From positions 1,116,001-1,180,000 of the forward strand of contig CAVVQV010000004.1 in assembly GCA_963750495.1 (NCBI GenBank): a stretch of 64,000 nt of DNA, given 5' to 3'. The translations under genes were made by a program, and so were the position numbers. Source of the DNA: JANLYC01 sp963750495. GTDB taxonomy: Bacteria > Actinomycetota > Actinomycetes > Propionibacteriales > Nocardioidaceae. Positions 33,673 through 42,395 of the stretch are shown piece by piece (the stretch's first letter is position 1; every line of letters begins with the position of its first letter). The notes beneath the pieces were generated by a model. The model had not been told where the DNA came from, searched no databases, and saw nothing but the letters and a program-made list of their open reading frames with translations.

Positions 33673-34626
33673 TCAGCCGGCGAGGCGCAGGCCGACGAAG
33701 AATGCGGCCGTCATCACGGCCGCGGCCAGCAGCCACACGGACCAGCCCACTCCTAGCGGCGCGTCACCCGGCTTCGGCTGGACCGGTCTGGGCGTGGGCT
33801 CGGCAGCATCCGGGTTCTCCATCGCATGCCGCAGCGCCTGGGCGAACGCGGACACGTCGGGCCACCGCTCGTCCCGGTCGGGGTGGAGTGCCCGCAGGAG
33901 CACCGCGTCGTACGACACCGGCACGTCACTCACCGAGCTCGGTGCCGGTGGCAGCTCGGCGCTGAGCAGCGACGCCATGTCGCCGGTGCGAGCGGGCCGA
34001 CCCGTGAGCAGGTGGTACGCGACCGCTCCGAGCGCATGCACGTCCGCCCGCGGGTCGAGCGGCGTCTCCATGTGCACCTGCTCCGGCGCCATGTACGACG
34101 GGGTGCCGACGACCTGAGTGATCCCGGTGGCGTGCAGCAGCGCCTTCGCCACGCCCAGGTCGGCCACCAGCACCCGGGTTCCACCGTCGGCGGTCGACGC
34201 GAGCAACAGGTTCTGCGGCTTCACGTCACGGTGCACGATGCCGTTTCCGTGGATGACAGCCAGACCGGCAGCGGCCTGCTCGACCACGGCGAGCGCGACC
34301 TGAGTCTCCACCGGCTCATCCGACTCGAGCAGGTCGGCGACCGTGCCCCGGTCGGCGTAGGTCATGACGAAGAAGGGTGTGTCGTCGTCGGTGACGCCGA
34401 TGTCGTGGACGCGGACGACGTGGTCGGAGTCGGCGCGACGAAGCATTCTTGCCTCGTCGAGGAACCGCTCGCGCACGTCCGCCCGATGAGCCCAGTTGTC
34501 GGCGAGCGCCTTGACCGCCACCAGGGAGTCGAGCTCGTCGTCGCGGTAGAGCCACACGGTGGCGAAGCCACCGGAGCCGAGGCGCTCGAGGCGTCTCAGC
34601 CGCCCGAGACGCTCCGGTACCGACAC
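33673..34626 (-). CDS. Serine/threonine protein kinase with C-terminal membrane anchor
   Basis: A 317-aa Hanks-type kinase. Visible are the glycine loop LGSGGFATVW, the lysine in VAVKAL, the catalytic loop HRDVKPQN, DLG in place of DFG (VADLGVAKAL), and SYMAPEQ. A Pro-rich linker leads to a single C-terminal helix (VWLLAAAVMTAAFFVGLRLAG), so the kinase domain is cytosolic. There is almost no extracellular part, hence no sensor domain. GTG 34626 is chosen since CACAAT lies 6 bases upstream. It is divergent from an ECF sigma gene across 51 bases; joint control is plausible. Confidence 0.93.
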   Translation of the reverse strand: MSVPERLGRLRRLERLGSGGFATVWLYRDDELDSLVAVKALADNWAHRADVRERFLDEARMLRRADSDHVVRVHDIGVTDDDTPFFVMTYADRGTVADLLESDEPVETQVALAVVEQAAAGLAVIHGNGIVHRDVKPQNLLLASTADGGTRVLVADLGVAKALLHATGITQVVGTPSYMAPEQVHMETPLDPRADVHALGAVAYHLLTGRPARTGDMASLLSAELPPAPSSVSDVPVSYDAVLLRALHPDRDERWPDVSAFAQALRHAMENPDAAEPTPRPVQPKPGDAPLGVGWSVWLLAAAVMTAAFFVGLRLAG

Positions 34627-34677
34627 ACGGGTATTGTGCAGGACGGTTCGACAGGACACACCATCACGGGGGCAGCC
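34627..34677. promoter_or_regulatory. Shared 51-bp divergent promoter of kinase and sigma factor
   Basis: The two start codons are 51 bases apart. CACAAT on the minus strand (34633-34638) fits a -10 box 6 bases before the kinase GTG. On the plus strand TATTGT (34632-34637) lies on nearly the same bases and could serve the sigma gene, so the two promoters may overlap back to back. Confidence 0.4.
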
Positions 34678-35238
34678 ATGACGCACGACCGCAGCGCAGC
34701 CGACGAGCTCGATGTGCTTGCGGCACAGGCAGCCGACGGTGACCGGGCCGCGCTCGACGAGCTGCTCGGTCTGATCGAGCCGCGAGTCATGCGCATCTGC
34801 GCCCGGATGCTCCCCTGCCGACAAGACGCCGAGGAAGCCTGTCAGGACGCCCTGCTCCGGGTCGCGACCAAGATCGACACCTTCCGCGGCGGGAGCCGTT
34901 TCACCACCTGGCTCTACACGGTGGCGGGCAACTCAGCCCGCTCGACGTACCGCACGCTGAAGCGACGCTCGGCGGAGCAGCCGGTCGACGAGCTGCCCGC
35001 GAACGCCGACCCCCGGACCACGAGCGTGATCGCCGGCAGCCGGATCGACCTGCTCGAGGCCCTCGAGGCCATGGAGTCGGCCCGGCCGGAGCTGGTCGAG
35101 CCGCTGGTGCTGCGCGACATCGCCCAGCTCGACTACGCCGACATCGCCCGCCAGCTCGACCAGCCGCTCGGAACGGTCAAATCACGGATCCACCACGCCC
35201 GGCAGTACCTGCGTCCGCTGCTGCGCGTCACCGAGTAG
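34678..35238 (+). CDS. ECF-type RNA polymerase sigma factor
   Basis: A 186-aa sigma-70 family protein. Region 2 is CRQDAEEACQDALLRVATKI with FRGGSRFTTWLYTVAGN, and region 4 is YADIARQLDQPLGTVKSRIH followed by HARQYLRPLL. ATG 34678 has a GGGGGC site. There is no anti-sigma gene beside it; the divergent Ser/Thr kinase is the likely partner, as in ECF groups known to be linked to kinases (family knowledge). The propeller gene converges on it 6 bases away. Confidence 0.92.
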   Translation: MTHDRSAADELDVLAAQAADGDRAALDELLGLIEPRVMRICARMLPCRQDAEEACQDALLRVATKIDTFRGGSRFTTWLYTVAGNSARSTYRTLKRRSAEQPVDELPANADPRTTSVIAGSRIDLLEALEAMESARPELVEPLVLRDIAQLDYADIARQLDQPLGTVKSRIHHARQYLRPLLRVTE

Positions 35239-35244
35239 TAAAGG

Positions 35245-36345
35245 TCAGTACGTCGATCCCGGAGCGACGTCCGTGGCCGGGTCGTCGGGTCCGGCACCGG
35301 GCACGCTGTCACACCCCACCCCCACCGTGCACAGGTAGAGCGTCGCCATCGTGAAGTTGTCGTCGGTCCCCTGCACGACCAGGTGATCCGCATCGGTCCA
35401 GGTGGCGTCGAGCAGGCGGTACCCGGAGTCGATGCGCACCGAGCTCGACTTCTCACCCGTGTCAGCGTCCAGGACGCTCAACGCGGTCACTGTGCCGACC
35501 GCATCGCTAGACGCCGCCAGGGCGACGCTGCGCCCGTCCGGGCTCACCCCTGCGTGCCCCAGCGGCCGGTAGTCGCACGACCGCCACAGTTGAGTCCCCT
35601 TGCGCGTCAGGTCGAGCACCGCCACGCACTGGCGGCTACCGGACAGGTACTCCACGAGCAGATGACGGCCGGCATCGTCGACGCCGACGAGCGTGCCCCC
35701 CTGGCCGGGCACGCGGTGCGGCGGCTCGACCCGCCGCGTTGCGGCGTGATAGCTCAGTAGGGACTGCCGGTTCTGGTCATCCGCGACGAGAAGCACGAGC
35801 TGCTCGTCGCTCCCGGTGAACAAGGCGCCGGCGACCCGTTCAGCGTCCGAGTCGAGACGGGACAGGACCCGCCCGTCGGAGGCGTTCACGAAGTCGACGA
35901 CTCCGGGGTTGCGTCGGTCGGGTATGGCGATCTCCGTCCCGTCGGGCGACACGTCATACCAGTGCGCACCGGTCGCCTTGACCGTGGCGCGCGACCCGTC
36001 GGCCGCGAGAAGCATCAACCGGCTGCCGCTCTGCCCGAACCGCTCGTCGAGAACCCAGCCGGACGCCGTCCGCGCCAGCGAGGCCACATTCGTCTGAGAG
36101 CTCGGCCGGTAGGCAACCACCGTGTCGCCGTCGTGAATCTTGCCGTCCACGTAGTAGAGCGCGTCGTCACCCAGCGCCGGAGTGGTGGTGGGCGTGGCCA
36201 CGGACGTCTCAGGGCTGGTCGCCGACGGCGCAGCGGCCGACGGTGAGGCCGAGTCCCGGACCAACGCGGTCGTCACGCCTGCGCCGAGACCGAGCATCGC
36301 GGCCGCCGTGACCACCGCGACAGCGACCAGCCTCGATCTCTGCAT
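35245..36345 (-). CDS. Membrane-anchored WD40/TolB-like propeller protein
   Basis: A 366-aa protein. It has an N-terminal hydrophobic anchor (RLVAVAVVTAAAMLGLGAGV at about 5-24), a Ser/Thr/Pro/Ala-rich linker (about 30-60), then repeated blade-like motifs such as WYDVSPDGTEIAIPD and HAGVSPDGRSVALAA, typical of TolB/WD40-like propellers. Four cysteines in the C-terminal half could form disulfides outside the cell. ATG 36345 is chosen; the open frame extends 44 codons further. Function unknown; the setting beside a sigma factor/kinase pair suggests surface sensing (inference). Confidence 0.82.
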   Translation of the reverse strand: MQRSRLVAVAVVTAAAMLGLGAGVTTALVRDSASPSAAAPSATSPETSVATPTTTPALGDDALYYVDGKIHDGDTVVAYRPSSQTNVASLARTASGWVLDERFGQSGSRLMLLAADGSRATVKATGAHWYDVSPDGTEIAIPDRRNPGVVDFVNASDGRVLSRLDSDAERVAGALFTGSDEQLVLLVADDQNRQSLLSYHAATRRVEPPHRVPGQGGTLVGVDDAGRHLLVEYLSGSRQCVAVLDLTRKGTQLWRSCDYRPLGHAGVSPDGRSVALAASSDAVGTVTALSVLDADTGEKSSSVRIDSGYRLLDATWTDADHLVVQGTDDNFTMATLYLCTVGVGCDSVPGAGPDDPATDVAPGSTY

Positions 36346-36463
36346 CCACTCCACCCGTTCGTCGACTGGGGTGACTGTAAGCCAGCAGGCCAGACGATGG
36401 CCCGTCACCCTCTCCCCCGACTGGTGAGACGCACACCGTGGCGGATCCGTTCTCGACACCGGG

Positions 36464-36469
36464 CAGAAT
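36464..36469 (+). promoter_or_regulatory. Candidate -10 box (leaderless) for the uridine kinase-like gene
   Basis: CAGAAT followed by 6 bases and ATG 36476. Confidence 0.35.
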
Positions 36470-36475
36470 GTCGAC

Positions 36476-37102
36476 ATGTCCGAGCCCGAACGCCGCGTCG
36501 TCCTGATCGCCGGCCCGTCCGGCGCCGGGAAGTCCCGGGTCAGTGGCCGTCTCGGCCTCTCCGTCCTCCAGCTCGACGACTACTACAAGAACGGTGACGA
36601 CCCGACGCTGCCGCGCTTTGCCTCCGGCACCGTCGACTGGGACGACCCCCGCGCCTGGAACGCCGACGACGCCGCTGCCGGGATCAGGGCGCTGTGCCAC
36701 CTCGGACGCACCGACGCGCCGGTCTACGACATCAGCGCCAACGGCAGGGTCGGCCATCGCGTCATCGAGACCCCAGGGAGCCGCTGCTTCGTCGCCGAAG
36801 GGATCTTCGCTGCCGAGCTGGTCGACCGGTGCCGGGCCGAGGGGGTGCTGGCCGCGGCGATCTGCGTACGGCGGTCGCGGTGGGTCACGTTTGCTCTGCG
36901 GCTCACCCGTGACCTGCGCGAGCACCGCAAACCTCCCCTGCTGCTGCTCCGGCGCGGCTGGTGGCTGGCCCGGCGGGAGCGGGAGATCGTGGCAGCCCTC
37001 GCCGCCAAGGGCTGCACGCCGATGACGCCGCGTGCGACTGAGCGCTACGTGCGCGACCTCCAGCTCACTCCGACGCCGCCAGGGCCTCGTAACCGGGCTT
37101 GA
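36476..37102 (+). CDS. Uridine kinase-like P-loop kinase
   Basis: A 208-aa kinase with the Walker A motif AGPSGAGKSR (12-21), QLDDYYKNGDDPTLPR (family DDFY/DDYY substrate loop) and DWDDPRAWN, as in actinobacterial uridine/cytidine kinases. It would salvage pyrimidine nucleosides to the monophosphate. The 3-prime end overlaps the add 3-prime end by 38 bases in convergent orientation. ATG 36476 follows a CAGAAT box. Confidence 0.88.
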   Translation: MSEPERRVVLIAGPSGAGKSRVSGRLGLSVLQLDDYYKNGDDPTLPRFASGTVDWDDPRAWNADDAAAGIRALCHLGRTDAPVYDISANGRVGHRVIETPGSRCFVAEGIFAAELVDRCRAEGVLAAAICVRRSRWVTFALRLTRDLREHRKPPLLLLRRGWWLARREREIVAALAAKGCTPMTPRATERYVRDLQLTPTPPGPRNRA

Positions 37103-38150
37103 TCACGTCGTTGATCAGGGCCAGCCGCTCGTCGAAGGGATGGAATGCGCTCTTCATCGCGTTGATCGTGAACCAGCGCAGGTCGTCGAGGCTGTAGTCG
37201 AACGCCTGCGAGAGCAGCTCCATCTCGCGGCTCATCGTCGTGCCACTCATCAGCCGGTTGTCGGTGTTGACCGTCACCCGGAAGCGCATCGAGGTCAGCA
37301 ACCCGATCGGATGCTCGGCGATGGACGTGGCGGCCCCTGTCTGCAGGTTGGACGACGGGCACATCTCCAGCGGCACCCGGCGGTCCCGCACGTACGACGA
37401 CAGGCGCCCGAGGATCGGCTCCGGACCGGACGTGTCGATGTCGTCGACGATGCGCACCCCGTGACCGAGGCGTTCGGCGCCACACCACTGCAACGCCTCC
37501 CAGATCGACGGCAGGCCGAAGGCCTCACCGGCGTGGATCGTGAAGTGGGCGTTCTCGCGCTGGAGGTACTCGAAGGAGTTGAGGTGCCGGGTGGGTGGGT
37601 AGCCGATCTCGGCGCCGGCGATGTCGAAGCCGCACACGCCGTTGTCGCGGTGTCGCACGGCGAGCTCGGCGATCTCCCGGGAGTTCGCGGCGTGGCGCAG
37701 CGCGGTGACGATCTGGCTGACGACGAGCGTGCGGCCGGCTGCAGCAGCGCGCGCTACACCCTCCTCGAAGCCCTCACGCACGGCCACGACGACCTCGTCG
37801 AGGGACAGCCCGGCCGACAGGTGCTGCTCGGGCGCGTAGCGCACCTCGGCATACACGACGCCATCGGCGGCGAGGTCCTCAGCACACTCCGCGGCGACCC
37901 GGCGCAGGTCGTCGGAGCGCTGCATGACCGCAACGGTGTGGTCGAACGTCTCGAGGTAGCGCACCAGCGTGCCGGAGTTCGCGCTGTCGATGAACCAGCG
38001 GTCGAGCTCCTCCGGCGTCGAAGCGGGCAGCTCGTGACCGACCTGCCCAGCGATGTCGAGAAGGGTCTCCGGTCTGACCCCGCCGTCGAGGTGATCGTGC
38101 AGGAGCGCCTTGGGGGCGACGACGAAGCGGTGGTCAGCGGCCTGATGCAT
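37065..38150 (-). CDS. add: Adenosine deaminase
   Basis: A 361-aa zinc enzyme converting (deoxy)adenosine to (deoxy)inosine, which feeds PNP. Motifs are LHDHLDGG near residue 17 (zinc His pair), HAGEAFG (catalytic Glu region), RLGHG (His) and VNTDNRLMSGT (zinc Asp with substrate Asp). Length is typical. It lies downstream of deoA in the same direction but is separated from it by two plus-strand genes, so it forms its own unit; a CCACC/GGTGG-rich leader precedes ATG 38150. Confidence 0.96.
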   Translation of the reverse strand: MHQAADHRFVVAPKALLHDHLDGGVRPETLLDIAGQVGHELPASTPEELDRWFIDSANSGTLVRYLETFDHTVAVMQRSDDLRRVAAECAEDLAADGVVYAEVRYAPEQHLSAGLSLDEVVVAVREGFEEGVARAAAAGRTLVVSQIVTALRHAANSREIAELAVRHRDNGVCGFDIAGAEIGYPPTRHLNSFEYLQRENAHFTIHAGEAFGLPSIWEALQWCGAERLGHGVRIVDDIDTSGPEPILGRLSSYVRDRRVPLEMCPSSNLQTGAATSIAEHPIGLLTSMRFRVTVNTDNRLMSGTTMSREMELLSQAFDYSLDDLRWFTINAMKSAFHPFDERLALINDVIKPGYEALAASE

Positions 38151-38197
38151 GCGGTTATCCTCCCAGAGTCACCACTACCCCCACCGGAAGGCCTTCC

Positions 38198-38959
38198 ATG
38201 GACTCCCCCGACCAGCGCGTCGCGATCGTCACAGGCGGCGCCCGTGGCATCGGCGCCGCCGTCTGCCGACGACTGGCCGCGGACGGATTCGCCGTCGCTG
38301 TCCTCGACCTCGACGAGGCCGCCTGCGCCGAGACCGTCGACGCCGTCACCGCCGACGGTGGCCGTGCGCTCGCCGTCGCCGTCGACGTCGCGGACGCCGC
38401 CTCCGTCGACCGCGCCGTGGCCCGGGTGGCGGACGAGCTCGGGCAGCCTGTCGTACTGGTCAACAACGCCGGGATCACCCGCGACAACCTGCTGTTCAAG
38501 ATGCCCGTCGACGACTGGGACGCCGTACTCCAGGTGCACCTCCGGGGCGCCTTCCTCATGAGCAAGGCGGCCCAGGCGTACATGACGAAGGCCGGCTGGG
38601 GGCGCATCGTCAACCTGTCGAGCACGTCGGCACTCGGCAACCGGGGCCAGGCCAACTACGCCGCGGCCAAGGCCGGTATGCAGGGATTCACCAAGACGCT
38701 GGCCATCGAGCTCGGCAAGTTCGGCATCACCGCGAACGCCATCGCTCCGGGTTTCATCGTCACCGAGATGACGAAGATCACCGCCGAACGGCTCGGTGTC
38801 AGCTTCGAGGACTTCCAGGCCGCCCGGGCCGCCGAGACGCCTGTGCCACGCGTCGGTCAGCCGGCCGACATCGCGCATGCGGTGTCGTTCTTCGTGAGCG
38901 AGGGCGCCTCCTTCGTCACCGGTCAGGTGCTGTACGTCGCCGGCGGTCCGCGTGGCTGA
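38198..38959 (+). CDS. fabG: Short-chain dehydrogenase, 3-oxoacyl-ACP reductase (FabG) type
   Basis: A 253-aa classical SDR. The NAD(P) motif TGGARGIG is at 11-18, NNAGITRDNL the next conserved block, the catalytic Ser is in NLSSTSALG, and Tyr/Lys are in YAAAKAGMQGF. The C-terminus GQVLYVAGG is typical. The partner MaoC gene overlaps it by 8 bases, so the pair probably catalyses consecutive ketoacyl reduction and hydroxyacyl dehydration in fatty-acid or polyketide-like metabolism; the acyl carrier (CoA or ACP) is not evident. Confidence 0.9.
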   Translation: MDSPDQRVAIVTGGARGIGAAVCRRLAADGFAVAVLDLDEAACAETVDAVTADGGRALAVAVDVADAASVDRAVARVADELGQPVVLVNNAGITRDNLLFKMPVDDWDAVLQVHLRGAFLMSKAAQAYMTKAGWGRIVNLSSTSALGNRGQANYAAAKAGMQGFTKTLAIELGKFGITANAIAPGFIVTEMTKITAERLGVSFEDFQAARAAETPVPRVGQPADIAHAVSFFVSEGASFVTGQVLYVAGGPRG

Positions 38960-39428
38960 TCCTCGGGTCTTCCGTACGACGGACGAGCTCACGGCAGCAG
39001 TCGGCAACCACCTGGGGCACAGCGACTGGGTGCTGGTCGACCAGGCGCGGATCGACGCGTTCGCAGCCGCGACCGGGGATCATCAATGGATCCACGTCGA
39101 CCCCGCACGCGCTGCGGCCGGGCCCTTCGGCACGACGGTGGCGCACGGATATCTCACGCTGGCGCTCGTGCCCGCGCTGGTCGCAACGCTGGTCGACTAT
39201 CCCGGGTGGTCGGTGAAGATCAACTACGGGTCGAACAAGGTGCGCTTCCCGCAGCCCGTGCCGGTCGACAGCAGGCTTCGGGCGAGTGTCGAGGTGGCCG
39301 CGGTCACGTCCGTCCCGGCCGGTCTCCAGGTTGCCTTGCGGGTCACGATCGAGATCGAAGGGGGCGACGGCCAGAGCGTGGTCAAGCCGGCCCTCGTCGC
39401 AGAGACCCTCACTCTGTTGGCGGGCTGA
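38952..39428 (+). CDS. MaoC-like (R)-specific hydratase/dehydratase
   Basis: A 158-aa single hot-dog protein. The hydratase motif is clear: FAAATGDHQWIHVDPARAAAGPFGTTVAHG, here noted through its catalytic Asp and His in ATGDHQWIH and AHGYLTLAL. GTG 38952 overlaps the fabG stop by 8 bases, so the two are coupled. It converges on deoA 24 bases away. Confidence 0.93.
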   Translation: MADPRVFRTTDELTAAVGNHLGHSDWVLVDQARIDAFAAATGDHQWIHVDPARAAAGPFGTTVAHGYLTLALVPALVATLVDYPGWSVKINYGSNKVRFPQPVPVDSRLRASVEVAAVTSVPAGLQVALRVTIEIEGGDGQSVVKPALVAETLTLLAG

Positions 39429-39452
39429 CACCTCCCACGTGAGGGCTCCGGG

Positions 39453-40745
39453 TCAGGTGAGGCGGTCGATGATCAGGTCTCGGGCTGCCTGGCCCGGCTC
39501 GATCGACTCGTCGATGTCGTAGGCGCCCTCCAGCGACTGCTCGGCCCGCGCGAACCGATCCGTGTCGTCGGACAGCAAGGTCATCAGCACCTGCCCGGCC
39601 TCGACGCGGTCGCCGGGCTTCGCGTGCAGGACGACGCCGGCGCCCGCCTGCACGGGGTCCTCCTTGCGGGCGCGCCCGGCTCCGAGACGCCACGCCGCCG
39701 TGCCCACGCGGAGAGCGTCGAGCCGGGTGAGGACGCCGGACGTGGCCGCCTTGACCTCGTGGGACTCCCTGGCCCGCGGAAGGGCGGCGTCGACGTCTCC
39801 GCCCTGGGCGGAGATCATCGCGCGCCAGACGTCCATGGCCGAGCCGTCGGTCAGCTTCTCGGCCGGGTCGACGTCACCATGACCGGCTGCGGCCAGCATC
39901 TCGCCGGCCAGCGCCAGCGTCAGCTCGATCACGTCGGACGGGCCACCGCCCGCCAGCACATCGAGAGACTCCTGTACCTCGATCGCGTTGCCGGCCGTGA
40001 GCCCGAGCGGCGTACCCATGTCGGTGAGCAGTGCGACCGTGGTGACGCCCGCGTCGGCGCCCAGGTCGACCATGGTCCGTGCGAGCTCCCGCGCAGAGTC
40101 GAGGTCCTTCATGAACGCACCCGAGCCGACCTTCACGTCGAGCACGAGAGCGCCCGTGCCTTCAGCGATCTTCTTGCTCATGATCGAGCTGGCGATCAAC
40201 GGGATCGCCTCGACGGTGCCGGTCACGTCGCGCAGGGCGTAGAGCTTCTTGTCCGCGGGCGCCAAGGTCGAGCCGGCGGCGCAGATGACGGCTCCTACGT
40301 CCTCGAGCTGACGCATCATGTCGTCGTAGGACAGGTCGCAGTTCCAGCCGGGGATCGACTCCAGCTTGTCGAGCGTCCCACCGGTGTGGCCGAGACCTCG
40401 CCCGGACAGCTGCGGCACCGCCACTCCACAGGCTGCCACCAGCGGTGCGAGTGGCAGCGTGATCTTGTCGCCGACCCCGCCGGTGGAGTGCTTGTCCGAC
40501 GTGGGTCGCGTCAGCGCGGAGAAGTCCATCCGCTCGCCACTGGCGATCATCGCGTTGGTCCAGGTGCTGATCTCACGCCGGTTCATGCCGTTGAGAAGGA
40601 TCGCCATCGCCAGCGACGCCATCTGCTCCTCAGCCACGGCGCCACGCGTGTAGGCGTCGACGACCCAGTTGATCTGCTCATCACTGAGCTCGTCCTCGTC
40701 CCGCTTGGTGACGATGACGTCCACCGCGTCGAACGCCTCACTCAT
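39453..40745 (-). CDS. deoA: Thymidine phosphorylase
   Basis: A 430-aa enzyme of the nucleoside phosphorylase-II family, which releases thymine and deoxyribose-1-phosphate. Seen are DKHSTGGVGDKITLPLAPLV (phosphate/substrate loop), SGRGLGHTGGTLDKLESIPG (signature), VKVGSGAFMKD and a C-terminal biotin-fold-like domain (GAGVVLHAKPGDRVEAGQVL). It overlaps the P450 stop by 4 bases (40742-40745). It is the last gene of the BMP-transporter operon. Confidence 0.97.
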   Translation of the reverse strand: MSEAFDAVDVIVTKRDEDELSDEQINWVVDAYTRGAVAEEQMASLAMAILLNGMNRREISTWTNAMIASGERMDFSALTRPTSDKHSTGGVGDKITLPLAPLVAACGVAVPQLSGRGLGHTGGTLDKLESIPGWNCDLSYDDMMRQLEDVGAVICAAGSTLAPADKKLYALRDVTGTVEAIPLIASSIMSKKIAEGTGALVLDVKVGSGAFMKDLDSARELARTMVDLGADAGVTTVALLTDMGTPLGLTAGNAIEVQESLDVLAGGGPSDVIELTLALAGEMLAAAGHGDVDPAEKLTDGSAMDVWRAMISAQGGDVDAALPRARESHEVKAATSGVLTRLDALRVGTAAWRLGAGRARKEDPVQAGAGVVLHAKPGDRVEAGQVLMTLLSDDTDRFARAEQSLEGAYDIDESIEPGQAARDLIIDRLT

Positions 40746-41977
40746 CGGCCACGCTCCTTGGTCGTTCCTGCACTCACCTGCACCGACTCATAGCCTCGCA
40801 GCACGAAAGTAGGTCGTCGTCGCGGCGGCCCTGCCAGCGCGAGACCGGGGTAGTCCGACACCAGCATGCCGAGCGACTCGACGAGCTCGACCCGCGCCAG
40901 GGGCGCCCCCAGGCAGAAGTGGACGCCAACCCCGAATGCCAGGTGCGGATTCGGGTCGCGATCGGCGTGGAATGAGTCCGGCTCGGTGAACACTTGCGGG
41001 TCCCGGTTCGCGGCACCGAGCAGCACGGCCACCTTGTCGCCTGCCGGGACGACCACGTCGGCCAGCTCGACGTCAGCCGTGGCCGTCCGCTCGAACAGCT
41101 GGAGCGCGGAGTCGAAACGCAGCATCTCCTCGACGAGCAGTGCCATGTCGACCTCATCGCCGACCTCACCGCCGACCACACGCCGCCACTGGTCCGGGTG
41201 TCCGAGCAGGGCGACCAACCCGTTGCCGAAGACGTTGACCGAAGCCTCGTGACCGGCGTTCAGCAGCAGGATGGCCGACGCCAGGACCTCGTCGTCCGTC
41301 AGCCCCTCGGCACCTTCTTGCGCCCTCAACAGATCACTGAGCAGGTCATCGCAGGCACCGTCCACCGTCTGCTGTCGTCGGCTGCTGATCAGCATGCGCA
41401 GGTAGTCGGCGAACTCCTGGCTCGCCTGCAACGCTGCGGCCTCCACGTCGGGAGTCAGCGCGGGCTCGTACATCCGGACGATCGCCTGCGACCAGGTCCG
41501 CAACAGCGCGACGTCGTCGCTCGGCGTACCCAGGAGCTCCGCGATCACGAGCACCGGCAGTGGCTCGGCGAAGTCGGCGAGCGCGTCGAACGTGTCGGTG
41601 TCGATCTCGTCGAGCAGGCGCCGACCGAGCTCGCGGACCCGGGGCCGCATCCGCTCGACATGCCCGCGGGCGAAGGCGGTCGAGACCTTGCGGCGGAGCC
41701 GGGTATGGTCGGGCGGCTCGTTCTCCATCATCTGGTTGCGATGCAGGAGGTTGAACGGCTCGTAGACGTCGGCGGGCTGCCGGTCATGCCAGATTCGGCC
41801 GAGCCGCCGGTCGCGCAACGCCTGGCCGCAGGCGCTGTGACCGACGACCAGCCACCTTTCGGTCGCCTCGTGCCAGGCGACCGGTCCGAGCGACCGCTCC
41901 GCATGGAACATCGGGTAGGGATCGGCCAGGAACTCCGGATCCCCGAAGTCGAGCCGGCTCAGGCGCCGCCCTTTCAC
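40742..41977 (-). CDS. Cytochrome P450
   Basis: A 411-aa soluble bacterial P450. The heme-thiolate motif is FGVGVHFCLGAPLAR, the K-helix ExxR is EEMLRF, and the I-helix reads LLLNAGHEAS, with Ser where Thr is usual in the oxygen-activation position. GTG 41977 is chosen because it leaves a 19-base gap to the cdd stop; longer starts overlap cdd. It lies inside the nucleoside operon between cdd and deoA and overlaps deoA by 4 bases. Substrate unknown; a role on nucleosides or bases is not established. Confidence 0.93.
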   Translation of the reverse strand: MKGRRLSRLDFGDPEFLADPYPMFHAERSLGPVAWHEATERWLVVGHSACGQALRDRRLGRIWHDRQPADVYEPFNLLHRNQMMENEPPDHTRLRRKVSTAFARGHVERMRPRVRELGRRLLDEIDTDTFDALADFAEPLPVLVIAELLGTPSDDVALLRTWSQAIVRMYEPALTPDVEAAALQASQEFADYLRMLISSRRQQTVDGACDDLLSDLLRAQEGAEGLTDDEVLASAILLLNAGHEASVNVFGNGLVALLGHPDQWRRVVGGEVGDEVDMALLVEEMLRFDSALQLFERTATADVELADVVVPAGDKVAVLLGAANRDPQVFTEPDSFHADRDPNPHLAFGVGVHFCLGAPLARVELVESLGMLVSDYPGLALAGPPRRRPTFVLRGYESVQVSAGTTKERGR

Positions 41978-41996
41978 CGCGTGATCACCGGACCGG

Positions 41997-42395
41997 TCAC
42001 CGGTCCAGGTCTGCCGGTCCGAACGCGTCGGGCAGCACGTCACTCATCGCTTTGACCCCGCTGACGGTGGCGAGTCGACACTCCGGCCCACCGTTCTCCC
42101 ACAACAGCTGACGGCAGCGGCCGCACGGCATCAGCAGGTTGCCCCGCTTGTCGACACAGACGACGGCGATGAGCCGGCCGCCGCCGGTCGCGTGCAGCGA
42201 CGAGACCATCCCGCACTCGGCGCACAGGGCCACGCCGTACGCCGCGTTCTCGACGTTGCAGCCGACGACGACCCGACCGTCATCGACGAGACCGGCGACG
42301 CCGACCTGGAAGTTGGAGTACGGCGCGTACGCCCTGCCCATGACCTCCGTCGCGGCCTGCGTGAGCCCGTCCCAGTCGATCGTGTCTGCACCCAT
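41997..42395 (-). CDS. cdd: Cytidine deaminase
   Basis: A 132-aa homotetrameric-type cytidine deaminase. Motifs: YAPYSNFQVG near the N-terminus, GCNVENAAYGVALCAEC with the catalytic Glu and one zinc Cys, and MPCGRCRQ with two zinc Cys. ATG 42395 overlaps the upstream permease stop by one base. It converts imported (deoxy)cytidine to (deoxy)uridine for the phosphorylases. Confidence 0.97.
   Translation of the reverse strand: MGADTIDWDGLTQAATEVMGRAYAPYSNFQVGVAGLVDDGRVVVGCNVENAAYGVALCAECGMVSSLHATGGGRLIAVVCVDKRGNLLMPCGRCRQLLWENGGPECRLATVSGVKAMSDVLPDAFGPADLDR

Noticed and set aside
38198..39428. Polyhydroxyalkanoate or polyketide gene cluster
   Set aside because: Only a FabG-like and a MaoC-like gene are present; no synthase, thiolase or carrier gene is nearby.
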